This document shows, in pieces, positions 37,614 to 46,225 of a DNA stretch of 64,000 nt (the stretch's first letter is position 1; the number at the start of each line of letters is the position of its first letter). Origin of the DNA: Thiomargarita sp. (GTDB lineage: Bacteria > Pseudomonadota > Gammaproteobacteria > Beggiatoales > Beggiatoaceae); contig DYRG01000001.1 in NCBI GenBank assembly GCA_020718845.1, positions 62,001 through 126,000 of the forward strand. Direction: 5' to 3'. Under the pieces are notes generated by a model. The model saw nothing but the letters and a program-made list of their open reading frames with translations. It was not told the DNA's origin and ran no database searches. Both the position numbers and the translations under genes were made by a program.

Positions 37614-37715
37614 ATGCCTTTTACGTTGCTTGTGACAGGTAGCGCGGGATTTATTGGATCGGCGATGATTCGACATCTCATTGATAATAATGAAATAATT
37701 CCAATTTTCGTATAA
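37614..37715 (+). pseudogene. Relic of rmlB-like dTDP-glucose 4,6-dehydratase start
   Basis: Thirty-three codons, MPFTLLVTGSAGFIGSAMIR then HLIDNNE, match the N-terminal Rossmann motif (GxxGxxG) of RmlB/GalE-type enzymes. Homology ends after about 25 codons and a stop follows. Only the gene start remains; a TATAAT upstream at 37578-37583 may be the old promoter. Confidence 0.7.
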
Positions 37716-37881
37716 AAATAAAACTATTCTCCCCTCTCAGGTAGTGTTAAAGCAGAGAATGATACCTCAAGCTCCTAACAAAGTATGAAATATTTTAACG
37801 GAATCAAATAAATAGAGAAATTTGCTAAGATATTTTTTGAGAATAACCTAATAAGTTTCTTATATTTTTTTATTGGAAAAT

Positions 37882-37966
37882 GGTCAACTTTTGCGTTACA
37901 TCGATCCGCGTCGTTGTTTTAATTGACGGCGATCCATTTCAACACAAACTTTTAGCACATTCGGGG
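37882..37966 (+). pseudogene. mutM: Frameshifted internal fragment of mutM (Fpg)
   Basis: GQLLRYIDPRR reads in one frame, then after a frameshift DGDPFQHKLLAHSG reads in another. Together they match the middle of formamidopyrimidine-DNA glycosylase (LRYxDPRRFG ... HxLLAHLGPEPL). The zinc-finger and N-terminal catalytic Pro are absent. It is a decayed remnant, not a gene. Confidence 0.65.
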
Positions 37967-37986
37967 ATTTTACCAACTCGTTTAGG

Positions 37987-38079
37987 GGTAGTGATCAAAT
38001 TGAGATGCTGATTAAATCTATAATTTACTGAAAATAAACACAAAAGATGAAAAACCATCTCTTGTTTTTGATCACTACC
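37987..38079. mobile_element. 93-bp MITE-like inverted-repeat element
   Basis: GGTAGTGATCAAA at 37987-37999 is matched exactly by its reverse complement at 38067-38079. The similarity continues inward after a short gap with GAGATG on both arms, and a small AGATG/CATCT hairpin lies inside. No coding capacity. The layout fits a miniature transposable element; a long-stem terminator is an alternative. No clear target duplication is seen. Confidence 0.5.
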
Positions 38080-38183
38080 ATTTTATTTTTTTGGAAAAAA
38101 TGCTAGACTTTTTTCCTGTTCACATTCGAGTGTTAGAAAGCGAGCATTTTCTATCTTTTATTTATGGCATAATTGGAGGTTAT

Positions 38184-39428
38184 ATGTTAGGTAATTGGAA
38201 ATTATTTGCAGGGTTACTTGTTTGGTGTTTATCATATCAAAGCGTTGCAAATCCTTATCAAAAGTTATATGTGTTTGGAGATAGTTTGTCAGATAATGGA
38301 AAATTATTATCTTTGATTCAAATGCCACCATCTCCTTATTTTCAAGGGCGAGCAACTAATGGCAAAGTATGGGCTGAATATTTGGGAGAAACACTTAATT
38401 TAACTCCAGATTTTCAATATAACTTTGCTTACATTGGTGCAAAAACCGATAATTCAAATGTGTTAGATAGCATTTCTCCCAATGTTGCAAAGGGTTTGCA
38501 GGAAGAGATTGATGATTATTTGAGTAAAAATAATAATGTATTAGATAAGGATGGTTTGTATATTATTTGGGCGGGTTCAAATGATACTTTAGATTTTGCT
38601 AAAGTAGCGGTTCAAATGGCAAACAATCAAACATTACTGATGACAGAAATGCAGAAAACGATTGCAACTTCTATCGGTAATTTAAAAACAGCTATTGATA
38701 AACTTTCAAATGCACGTTACTTAGTAGTGATGGGATTACCTGATTTAGGTTTAACTCCGCGAGCAATAGCTTTAGGTCAAACTGCTTCATATTTGATGAC
38801 TACTTTAAGCAATCAATTTAATCAAGCATTAAAAGAGTTGCTCAAAAATTATCCTATTATGTATGTTGATGTTTCTCAAATGCTACAATCAGTTGCAGCA
38901 AATTATGCTGCCAATGGTTTTAACAATGTTACTCAGTCTTGTGTCGTAGAAACAAATTGGATTGTTCAAAGCCAATGCAGTACGCCAGAAACTTATTTGT
39001 TTTGGGATGAAATCCATCCCACCACTGTTACTCATAAACTAATTGCTCAATACGTCTTTGAAAAAATTAATTGGATGCGGGTTGATTTAACAAAGGGTAT
39101 TGTAGTGAATTTACCGTCAGTTGTTTTAACAAATCAAAACAATCCTATTGGTGAAATTTATCGGGCACAATTACGTTATACCAATACTTTACCTTCAGGC
39201 GAGTTGAGTTTTGAAATTGTTCCAAATAGCTTGGTGAAAAATGGTGCAAATGAGGCTTTTAGTAATGCTAATGTTGCAAGTTATGATATTTCAACTCAAA
39301 CCCTGAAAATTATTCAATTAGAAGTTAGTTCAAATGAATTTTATGACGCTGAATTAACTTTGAAAGAAGGCGGATTTATTTTACCACTGAATAAATTGAC
39401 TAAGAAAGCAGATGAAATATCTAAATAA
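38184..39428 (+). CDS. Secreted GDSL (SGNH) lipase/esterase
   Basis: A 414-residue exported hydrolase. A signal peptide (LFAGLLVWCLSYQSVA) is followed by block I VFGDSLSDNG (nucleophile Ser near residue 33), block III WAGSNDTLDF (oxyanion Asn near 130), and block V WDEIHPT near 277 (Asp and His). A C-terminal extension of about 110 residues, beta-rich, follows the catalytic domain; its role is unknown. A longer frame from 38091 exists, but the ATG at 38184 has GGAGG at good spacing and a real signal peptide. It may be an accessory gene, as it sits beside relics and an inverted-repeat element. Confidence 0.88.
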   Translation: MLGNWKLFAGLLVWCLSYQSVANPYQKLYVFGDSLSDNGKLLSLIQMPPSPYFQGRATNGKVWAEYLGETLNLTPDFQYNFAYIGAKTDNSNVLDSISPNVAKGLQEEIDDYLSKNNNVLDKDGLYIIWAGSNDTLDFAKVAVQMANNQTLLMTEMQKTIATSIGNLKTAIDKLSNARYLVVMGLPDLGLTPRAIALGQTASYLMTTLSNQFNQALKELLKNYPIMYVDVSQMLQSVAANYAANGFNNVTQSCVVETNWIVQSQCSTPETYLFWDEIHPTTVTHKLIAQYVFEKINWMRVDLTKGIVVNLPSVVLTNQNNPIGEIYRAQLRYTNTLPSGELSFEIVPNSLVKNGANEAFSNANVASYDISTQTLKIIQLEVSSNEFYDAELTLKEGGFILPLNKLTKKADEISK

Positions 39429-39476
39429 TTTGTTGAAAATATCGTTAATTTGTATTTGGTGTTGAACGTTTGCTTG

Positions 39477-39498
39477 CTCCCATGTATTTGCATGGGAG
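39477..39498. terminator. Bidirectional hairpin between the lipase and dnaE
   Basis: CTCCCATG and CATGGGAG form a perfect eight-base stem with a six-base loop, with a T run on the plus side. It separates the convergent lipase and dnaE genes. Confidence 0.75.
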
Positions 39499-39506
39499 TG
39501 ATGTTT

Positions 39507-42500
39507 TTAGTAGACAACTTGAACGGCGTTTTTACCAATTAGATTTTGTAAATCATTTAGTAATTGAGGATTTGGGCGAATTTGCCATTGCTGCCCTAAA
39601 TGAAATTCTGCAAACAAATGTTCCTCATTTTTATATTGAATTGAAACGGGACAACCTGTTTGACAATGCGGTTGCAAAATTAAAGCAAGATTCTTTACAA
39701 AGTCTGGCATTTTGCTTTGTCCATTTATTTTTAAAATCAAGCGTTTAGCATTATTTTCTTGCGCGCTTGCCATATCCCAAATTTTTGAAGCAGTCATTGC
39801 AAGTTGCCCAGTATAACCATCTTCCATGATTTCTCCTTCGGCAATTAAAACCATATCTTTTTGGAGAAACTGCTTTCCACTTTCAAATACTTCACTAAAC
39901 AACTTAATATCCAAACGCCCGCTTTGATCATCAATAGTCACAAACCCCATTTTTCCTGCTTGACCATTTTTAGTACGGATTTCATGAATTAAACCCGCTA
40001 TTTTAACTTTTTGACCTCTTCCCGTTGGTTTTAATTCATTTAAAGGCTTAGTAAAACTGCTTAAAATTGCTTTAAATGGATCAAAAGGATGACCGCTTAA
40101 ATACAAACCTAAAACGTCTTTCTCAGCATTTAATTTTTCTTCAATCGACCAGCTTTCAATATTGGTTGTGTATGGTAATTCTTCCTCAATAGTTTTTGCT
40201 TTTGGAGAACTCCCAAAACTAAACATATCATCTTGATTTAAAGTAGCTTGAATTCCGTATTGTTCAGCGATTTTAAGGGCGGTTTCTAAAGACGCTAATA
40301 AAACATTTCTAGCGATATTTGGTTGATCTAATGCACCCGCTTTGATCAAACCTTCTAAAACTCGTCGATTACATTTGCGCAAATCCACTCTTTTGCAGAA
40401 ATCAAACAAATCCTTAAATGCGCCACTTTCTTTACGCGATGCAACAATGTTTTCTAATGCACCTTCTCCCGCTCCTTTAATCGCTCCCAAACCATAACGA
40501 ATTGCCTTAGAATGCTCTAATGAAACCGTAAATTTGTAATCACTAAAATTAACGTGTGGCAATAGAATTTGTAATCCCATGCTTTTACATTCTTCAATGA
40601 ATCCAACCACCTTATCGGTATTATCCATATCTGAAGATAAAACTGCCGCCATAAATGCTGCGGGATAATGGGCTTTCAACCACGCTGTTTGATAAGAAAC
40701 TAAGGCATACGCAGCAGAGTGAGATTTATTAAAACCATACGCCGCAAATTTCTCCATTAAATCAAAGATTGATTCGGCGATTTCTTTATCGACATTTCTC
40801 TCAGTTGCACCATCGACAAAAGTTGATCGTTGTTTTGCCATTTCTTCTGGTTTTTTCTTACCCATCGCACGACGTAATAAATCCGCACCACCGAGCGTGT
40901 AACCTGCTAATACTTGAGCAATTTGCATAACTTGTTCTTGATAAACAATAACCCCATACGTTGGTTTTAAAATCGGAATTAAACTCGGGTGTGGATATTC
41001 AATTTTTGCTCGACCTTGCTTACGGTTAATGAAATCATCCACCATCCCCGATTGCAAAGGACCAGGACGATATAATGCAACCAACGCAATTAAATCTTCA
41101 AAGGTATCTGGTTTCATGCGTTTAATGAGTTCTTGCATACCGCGAGATTCTAACTGAAAAACCGCCGTTGTTTTACCCGATTTAAACAGATCAAAGCTCA
41201 TTTTATCATCTAAAGGAATTTTAAGAATATCAATGAGTTTTTCTTTTGGATTGCTTTGTTGAATGTTTTGCAATGCCCAATCAATAATTGTTAAGGTTCT
41301 TAAACCCAAAAAGTCGAATTTTACTAATCCAATTGCTTCAACGTCATTCTTATCAAATTGGGTAACAATGCTCGGATCAGTTTCTTCACAATATAACGGA
41401 GAAAAATCCGTTAAAGCCGTTGGCGCAATAACCACGCCGCCCGCGTGTTTTCCCGCATTTTTCGTTAAGCCTTCGAGTTTTTTTGCCATATCAATCAAAG
41501 ATTTAACGCTTTCTTCCTCTTGATAACGTTTTCTTAATGCGGCTTCTTGTTCTAAGGCTTTCTCTAAAGTGATTCCAATTTCAAAGGGGATTAATTTAGC
41601 AATTTGATCTACAAATCCATACGGATGACTTAACACTCTTCCTACGTCACGAATTACCGCTTTTGCCGCCATTGTTCCATAGGTAATAATTTGAGAAACT
41701 TTCTCACGTCCATAACGTTGCGCAACATAATCAATCACTCGATCCCGTCCTTCCATACAGAAATCAATATCGAAGTCGGGCATTGAAACCCGTTCTGGAT
41801 TTAAGAAACGTTCAAAGAGTAAATCATATTGAAGTGGGTCTAAGTCGGTGATTCCTAAGGCATAAGCTACTAAAGAACCCGCGCCAGAACCCCGTCCAGG
41901 TCCAACGGGAACGCCATTTTGTTTTGCCCATTGAATAAAATCTGCAACGATTAAGAAATACCCAGGGAAATCCATTTTAATAATAACTTCTAATTCAATT
42001 TGTAACCGTTCATCATAAAGTTTTCTTTTAGAAGTTGCTTGATCACCAAATAAAAAAATTAAACGTTTTTCTAATCCTTGTTCTGCTTGTTGTTTGAGGA
42101 AATCTCCCGCAGTTTTCTCACCCGTTGGAAAGACTGGCAAATAGTTTTTTCCTAAGGTTAATTCTAAATTACAACGTTGCGCAATTAATAAAGTATTTTC
42201 GATGGCTTCGGGTAAATCTTCAAATAAATCAAGCATTTCTGCTGGGGTTCGCAAATATTGCTGCGCATTATAACGACGCGGGCGACGCGCATCTTCCAAG
42301 ACTTGCCCGTCATGAATACACACACGCACTTCATGGGCATCAAAATCGTCAGGTTTCAAAAACACCACGTCATTCACAGCCACCGCAGGTATTTGATTTT
42401 CAAGGGCTAAATTCACCGCCGCGTGCAAATAATCCTCTTCGCCAGCGCGTCCAGTGCGTTGTAATTGCAGATAAAAACGGTCGGGAAAAGCCTTTTTCCA

Positions 42501-42950
42501 AAATTTGAGATTTTTTATAGCTAAATCAACATCTTGCGATGCCAACGCTTGTCCAATATCACCCTGCAAACCACCCGATAACGCAATTAAATTATCTGTA
42601 TGATTATTAAGCCAATTTAATTCAATCGCGGGAATGCCTTGTTGTTGCCCTTCAATGTAACCTTTTGAAATTAAACGAGATAAATTTAAATAACCTTGAT
42701 GATTTTGACACAATAAAACTAAACGGTGTAATTGATTTTGTTGGCGAATTAAAATATCAGTTCCAATGATCGGTTTAATCCCCATTGCTTGCGCGCTAGA
42801 ATAGAATTTTACCATTGAAAACAAATTGTTACGATCCGTCACTGCACAAGCTGGCATACCCATTTCTTTAACGGTTTTCAATAACGATTTAATGCGCACG
42901 GTGCTATCTGAAATGGAATATTCGGTATGAACTAAAAGATGAACAAACAT
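39507..42950 (-). CDS. dnaE: DNA polymerase III alpha subunit
   Basis: An 1147-residue DnaE1-type replicase. The PHP domain opens with FVHLLVHTEYSISD, the palm contains GPGRGSGAGSLVAYALGI near 350 and MPDFDIDFCMEGRDRVIDY near 390 (catalytic Asp), and the fingers carry TYGVIVYQEQVMQIAQ and FNKSHSAAYALVSYQTAWLK near 750. A helix-hairpin-helix region and an OB fold (KVKIAGLIHEIRTKNGQ, near 985) complete the order. It lies 26 bases after murD on the same strand. The length agrees with gammaproteobacterial DnaE (1160). Confidence 0.97.
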   Translation of the reverse strand: MFVHLLVHTEYSISDSTVRIKSLLKTVKEMGMPACAVTDRNNLFSMVKFYSSAQAMGIKPIIGTDILIRQQNQLHRLVLLCQNHQGYLNLSRLISKGYIEGQQQGIPAIELNWLNNHTDNLIALSGGLQGDIGQALASQDVDLAIKNLKFWKKAFPDRFYLQLQRTGRAGEEDYLHAAVNLALENQIPAVAVNDVVFLKPDDFDAHEVRVCIHDGQVLEDARRPRRYNAQQYLRTPAEMLDLFEDLPEAIENTLLIAQRCNLELTLGKNYLPVFPTGEKTAGDFLKQQAEQGLEKRLIFLFGDQATSKRKLYDERLQIELEVIIKMDFPGYFLIVADFIQWAKQNGVPVGPGRGSGAGSLVAYALGITDLDPLQYDLLFERFLNPERVSMPDFDIDFCMEGRDRVIDYVAQRYGREKVSQIITYGTMAAKAVIRDVGRVLSHPYGFVDQIAKLIPFEIGITLEKALEQEAALRKRYQEEESVKSLIDMAKKLEGLTKNAGKHAGGVVIAPTALTDFSPLYCEETDPSIVTQFDKNDVEAIGLVKFDFLGLRTLTIIDWALQNIQQSNPKEKLIDILKIPLDDKMSFDLFKSGKTTAVFQLESRGMQELIKRMKPDTFEDLIALVALYRPGPLQSGMVDDFINRKQGRAKIEYPHPSLIPILKPTYGVIVYQEQVMQIAQVLAGYTLGGADLLRRAMGKKKPEEMAKQRSTFVDGATERNVDKEIAESIFDLMEKFAAYGFNKSHSAAYALVSYQTAWLKAHYPAAFMAAVLSSDMDNTDKVVGFIEECKSMGLQILLPHVNFSDYKFTVSLEHSKAIRYGLGAIKGAGEGALENIVASRKESGAFKDLFDFCKRVDLRKCNRRVLEGLIKAGALDQPNIARNVLLASLETALKIAEQYGIQATLNQDDMFSFGSSPKAKTIEEELPYTTNIESWSIEEKLNAEKDVLGLYLSGHPFDPFKAILSSFTKPLNELKPTGRGQKVKIAGLIHEIRTKNGQAGKMGFVTIDDQSGRLDIKLFSEVFESGKQFLQKDMVLIAEGEIMEDGYTGQLAMTASKIWDMASAQENNAKRLILKINGQSKMPDFVKNLALILQPHCQTGCPVSIQYKNEEHLFAEFHLGQQWQIRPNPQLLNDLQNLIGKNAVQVVY

Positions 42951-42976
42951 ATAAAAACCTTAAATAAATCAATAAG

Positions 42977-44314
42977 TTAAAAACCGCAAAGTTGAGCAAA
43001 AGCGCGTCCGCGTTCTTGAAAATCTTTAAAACAACCATAACTCGGCGCACCAGGTGATAAAATGATCATGCCATTGGGTGGCGTGGCTTTTTTTGCAAGC
43101 ATAACAGCCTCTTGCAAATCATTCGCTTGATAAAACTTAGGAAAATCGGCAGTTGGATCGTTTTTTTCTCTAAAATGGCTCAAAAATTCAAAAATCCTTG
43201 CACCATTATTTGGCATGGTTATAATCGTTTGGATAGGACGCTGCATTGCAAAATGAGCAACTTCTTCCCAATTTAAACCTCTTTCATAACCGCCCACCAA
43301 TAAAGTAATCCATTGATTATCAAAAGATTTTACGGCTGCTAACGCGGATTGTGGGGTAGTGGAAATGCTATCGTCAATGTAGGTTATATTTTCTTTCTCA
43401 CCTAAAATATGCAATCGATGGGGCAAACTTGAAAAAGTGGAAAGTGCGTTTTTACATTTTTGGGGATCGATATTCAAGGCTTTGACGACGCTTAACGCCG
43501 CACATAAGTTAGATAAATTGTGCTCTCCCGCTAATTTCAGCGAATTTGTGTTAAAAAGCCAACTTTTCCCATCAAAAATGTTTTTTTGATCAAAATGAAT
43601 CGTTTTTAAATCATTGAAATAAATAGTATTTTTTAGATCATGTAAATATAAACGAGTGTTTTCGTCATTTGCATTTAAGATCGATAAACTGTCAGTTTTT
43701 GCGGTAAAAAGCCGAGTTTTATCGTTAAAATAGGTATCAATGTCGCCATGCCAATCTAAATGCTCTGGAAATAAATTTAAGAGCACGCGAATGGTTGGTT
43801 GGGCATCAAAATCGCTGGTTTGATAACTTGATAGCTCAATAACCCAAATATCTGGGGTTGGATCGGTGGGCAATTCCCACAATGGAATCCCTAAATTGCC
43901 CCCTAAATTGATTTTTAAGCCCTGTTCACGCAATAAATGCGCAATAAGGCTACTTGTGGTACTTTTTCCTTTTGTGCCAGTCACGCAAATGGTTGTTTTA
44001 TCTTGATTTTCTGCAAACCATAGCCGAGTCGAAGAAGTAAAAATCACTCCTGTTGTTTTTGCAGCCATAATGTCTGGTCGATACGCGCTAATTCCAGGGG
44101 ATTTAATAACAACATCAAAGGTTTGCAATGCCATCGCCACGTCATCGCCCGTTAAAATTTCAACGTTTTCAGGGATTTCTGATAATGGCGAATCATTTAA
44201 AATCGTGATCGGCAAATTGGGCAAACGTTGTCGAATCGCCGCCAAAACCGCTTGTCCTTCGCGCCCAAATCCATACAACGCGACTTTTTTTTGTTTTAGT
44301 TCATCTATTTTCAT
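42977..44314 (-). CDS. murD: UDP-N-acetylmuramoylalanine--D-glutamate ligase
   Basis: A 445-residue Mur ligase. VALYGFGREGQAV is the N-terminal nucleotide-binding motif, CVTGTKGKSTTSSLIAHLL near residue 110 is the ATP P-loop (Lys in place of the usual Asn in GTNGKST), LNLFPEHLDWH near 180 and DDSISTTPQSALAAV near 315 are the central and C-terminal signatures. It adds D-glutamate to UDP-MurNAc-L-Ala in peptidoglycan synthesis. It is away from the usual dcw cluster and instead lies between a PLD-type gene, whose 3' end overlaps its start by 14 bases, and dnaE. Confidence 0.93.
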   Translation of the reverse strand: MKIDELKQKKVALYGFGREGQAVLAAIRQRLPNLPITILNDSPLSEIPENVEILTGDDVAMALQTFDVVIKSPGISAYRPDIMAAKTTGVIFTSSTRLWFAENQDKTTICVTGTKGKSTTSSLIAHLLREQGLKINLGGNLGIPLWELPTDPTPDIWVIELSSYQTSDFDAQPTIRVLLNLFPEHLDWHGDIDTYFNDKTRLFTAKTDSLSILNANDENTRLYLHDLKNTIYFNDLKTIHFDQKNIFDGKSWLFNTNSLKLAGEHNLSNLCAALSVVKALNIDPQKCKNALSTFSSLPHRLHILGEKENITYIDDSISTTPQSALAAVKSFDNQWITLLVGGYERGLNWEEVAHFAMQRPIQTIITMPNNGARIFEFLSHFREKNDPTADFPKFYQANDLQEAVMLAKKATPPNGMIILSPGAPSYGCFKDFQERGRAFAQLCGF

Positions 44315-44969
44315 GATATCGCATATTTTTGTAACAAGTGTAACAAAGAGGTTTATTCATAGTTGTATGTTCTTCATTACCACAACAATGGCAATAATTT
44401 TCTTCATAATTGGGGTTTTGATACCTTGCCCAAATTGAATAGCAACTTTTACACAAAGGTGTATCAATATCAAAAGAAATTGTTTTGCCACAACGAATAC
44501 AACTAGCTGATGAAATTTTTTCTATTATTTCATCAACTATTTTAATTTGTTCACTTACACTAGCAAAACGTAATACCTCTCGAGCAAGTGCCTCATAGGC
44601 TTCTTTATCATTTTCTTTAGTTAAATAAACCCCTACTTCTAAATTATTAGCTTGTGAAAATTCGTGTAAATTCATAGAAGTAACAATCGCTTCTTTCTCA
44701 TTTATATAGCATTTTGCATGTAGATTTTCACAAAAAAGAATATGAACTGATGGATATGTTTTAAGCCATGCAATTTGTTCTGTTTGAAGTTCATTTTTAC
44801 CATAAAGAATTCGTATTTTTGTATTTGTACGCGCTTTAGCTTCTAATGATTGGCGAACCAATTTATTAAATTTCAAATATGGACTCACCAAATATAAAAT
44901 CTTTTGAGATTGATTAATTAACTGTTGAAGCTGATGAGAAACACCTGTTGTGTCAAGAAACTTTGCCAT
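44301..44969 (-). CDS. Single-HKD phospholipase D-like protein with double zinc ribbon
   Basis: A 222-residue protein. The N-terminal half (about 1-145) is a PLD-like domain with one HKD motif: LHAKCYINEKEAIVTSMN near residue 83. The C-terminal half has two zinc-ribbon units: CIRCGK with CKSC, and CHCCGN with CYTC. One-HKD proteins work as dimers and are often nucleases (Nuc/BfiI-type); fusion to zinc ribbons supports a nucleic-acid role. It overlaps the start of murD, but function in cell-wall synthesis is not implied. AT-rich codons suggest it is a newcomer. The exact function is unknown. Confidence 0.7.
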   Translation of the reverse strand: MAKFLDTTGVSHQLQQLINQSQKILYLVSPYLKFNKLVRQSLEAKARTNTKIRILYGKNELQTEQIAWLKTYPSVHILFCENLHAKCYINEKEAIVTSMNLHEFSQANNLEVGVYLTKENDKEAYEALAREVLRFASVSEQIKIVDEIIEKISSASCIRCGKTISFDIDTPLCKSCYSIWARYQNPNYEENYCHCCGNEEHTTMNKPLCYTCYKNMRYHENR

Positions 44970-45228
44970 AAAATAATTTCTAAAAGTTGTGTTTTAAGGG
45001 AATTAAAAAAAGACTTTACCTATAATCAATTTAATTCAATTTTTCAGATTATTTCCTTAATTTAATGCAATGATTTATTTAGAATGAACAAAAAACGGTT
45101 TCTATTTTAACAAGAATTTTAAATTAACTAAAGAGCAAGCAAGCTAATGATAAAAATGAGGTGTTGATATTTTTAAAATATTATAAGAACAAAAGGAAAA
45201 TTTATAAAAATATTTGTCATTTTATTAT
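44970..45228. other. AT-rich intergenic region
   Basis: About 260 bases with no reading frame or relic I can identify. It contains the promoter for the PLD-type gene on the minus side, not precisely located, and leads into the rnpB promoter. Confidence 0.5.
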
Positions 45229-45257
45229 TTGCATTAGAGAGAAAAATGTTTTATTCT
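45229..45257 (+). promoter_or_regulatory. Promoter of rnpB
   Basis: TTGCAT (45229-45234) and TATTCT (45252-45257) are spaced 17 bases apart and end a few bases before the first paired base of the RNase P RNA. Confidence 0.7.
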
Positions 45258-45260
45258 GTG

Positions 45261-45637
45261 AAAGGAAAGTTGGTTGGGCAATCGCTGTATTTCATTGAAA
45301 TAGAGAGGAAAGTCCGGGCTTTATGGGGCTGGACGCCAGCTAACGGCTGGGAAGTGTGAGCTTACGGAAAGTGCAACAGAGAAAATACCGCCGTGAAAAC
45401 GGTAAGGGTGAAATGGTGCGGTAAGAGCGCACCGCGTTTGTGGTAACAGAAACGGCATGGCAAACCCCGTCCAAAGCAAGACCAAATAGAGAAACTGAGG
45501 ATTTCCTCACACGTTGTTCCGCGTGGTTTCTGGGTAGGTCGCTTGAGCAACTTAGCAATAATTTGCCTAGAGGAATGATTGCCTCGTTTGGTTTCTACCA
45601 AATAGACAGAACCCGGCTTATAGACCAACTTTCCTTT
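45261..45637 (+). ncRNA. rnpB: RNase P RNA, bacterial class A
   Basis: The universally conserved GAGGAAAGTCCGGGCT lies near 45305 and the GGGTGAAA...GGTGCGGTAAGAGCGCACCG core near 45405. AACAGAAACGGC and CAAACCCCGTC follow. Near the 3' end, the ACCCGGCTTATAGACC tail is standard. The ends AAAGGAAAGTTGGT and ACCAACTTTCCTTT pair over 14 bases as helix P1, which fixes both limits. A T-rich stretch follows and probably terminates it. This RNA removes tRNA 5' leaders. Several apparent frames here are not genes. Confidence 0.96.
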
Positions 45638-45662
45638 CTTTTAATTATTGCTAAATTACCAA

Positions 45663-46202
45663 CTATTTCTCTAACATTCGCGGCATGAGTTCTACTAAAT
45701 TGCAAGGGCGAGTACGATAATCTAATTGGGTTTGAATGAGTTTGTCCCAACCCGTTTTGCAAGCCCCCGAAGAACCAGGCAAACAAAACACGCAAGTTGC
45801 ATTTGAAACACCCGCTAATGCACGAGATTGAATCGTTGAAGTGCCAATTTCTTCAAAAGAAAGTTGACGAAATAATTCTCCAAATCCATCAATTTTCTTA
45901 TCCAATAAAACTTCAACAGCTTCAGGCGTTCCATCACGTCCCGTAATGCCTGTTCCTCCCGTTGTGATTACCGCTTGAACATTTGGGTTTGCAATCCATT
46001 TTGAAACCGCTGCTCGGATTTGATATTTATCATCGGGCACAATGAGTTTCTCTGCTAAAATATGACCCGCTTCTTGTAAGCGTTGTACTAAAGTTCTTCC
46101 AGAGGTATCGTTTTCTTCAGTTCGAGAATCTGAAACCGTTAAAATCGCAATATGTAATGGAATAAATTGACGTGGAGAATCATCCGAGTGTGCGTGGTGC
46201 AT
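45663..46202 (-). CDS. moaB: Molybdenum cofactor biosynthesis protein B
   Basis: A 179-residue MoaB/MogA-fold protein. LHIAILTVSDSRTEENDTSG near residue 17 and VITTGGTGITGRDGTPEAV near residue 80 form the molybdopterin-binding signatures; FCLPGSSGACKTGWDKL is near 140. It acts in adenylation or handling of molybdopterin. It is convergent with rnpB, 26 bases apart, and follows apaH on the minus strand after 24 bases. No other moa genes are close by. Confidence 0.9.
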   Translation of the reverse strand: MHHAHSDDSPRQFIPLHIAILTVSDSRTEENDTSGRTLVQRLQEAGHILAEKLIVPDDKYQIRAAVSKWIANPNVQAVITTGGTGITGRDGTPEAVEVLLDKKIDGFGELFRQLSFEEIGTSTIQSRALAGVSNATCVFCLPGSSGACKTGWDKLIQTQLDYRTRPCNLVELMPRMLEK

Positions 46203-46225
46203 AATACAAGTTCCTTTAAAATAAT

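Larger units (their letters stand above)
37479..38183. other. Gene-relic patch between sensor kinase and GDSL lipase
   Basis: This 705-base interval has no complete gene. It holds an rmlB start fragment, a frameshifted mutM fragment and an inverted-repeat element, listed separately, joined by AT-rich sequence in which I see nothing further. It looks like a repeated insertion or deletion site. Confidence 0.7.

Noticed and set aside
45340-45795. Several overlapping reading frames on both strands
   Set aside because: They lie within the RNase P RNA and the end of moaB; conserved RNA motifs and the 14-base P1 helix explain the sequence.
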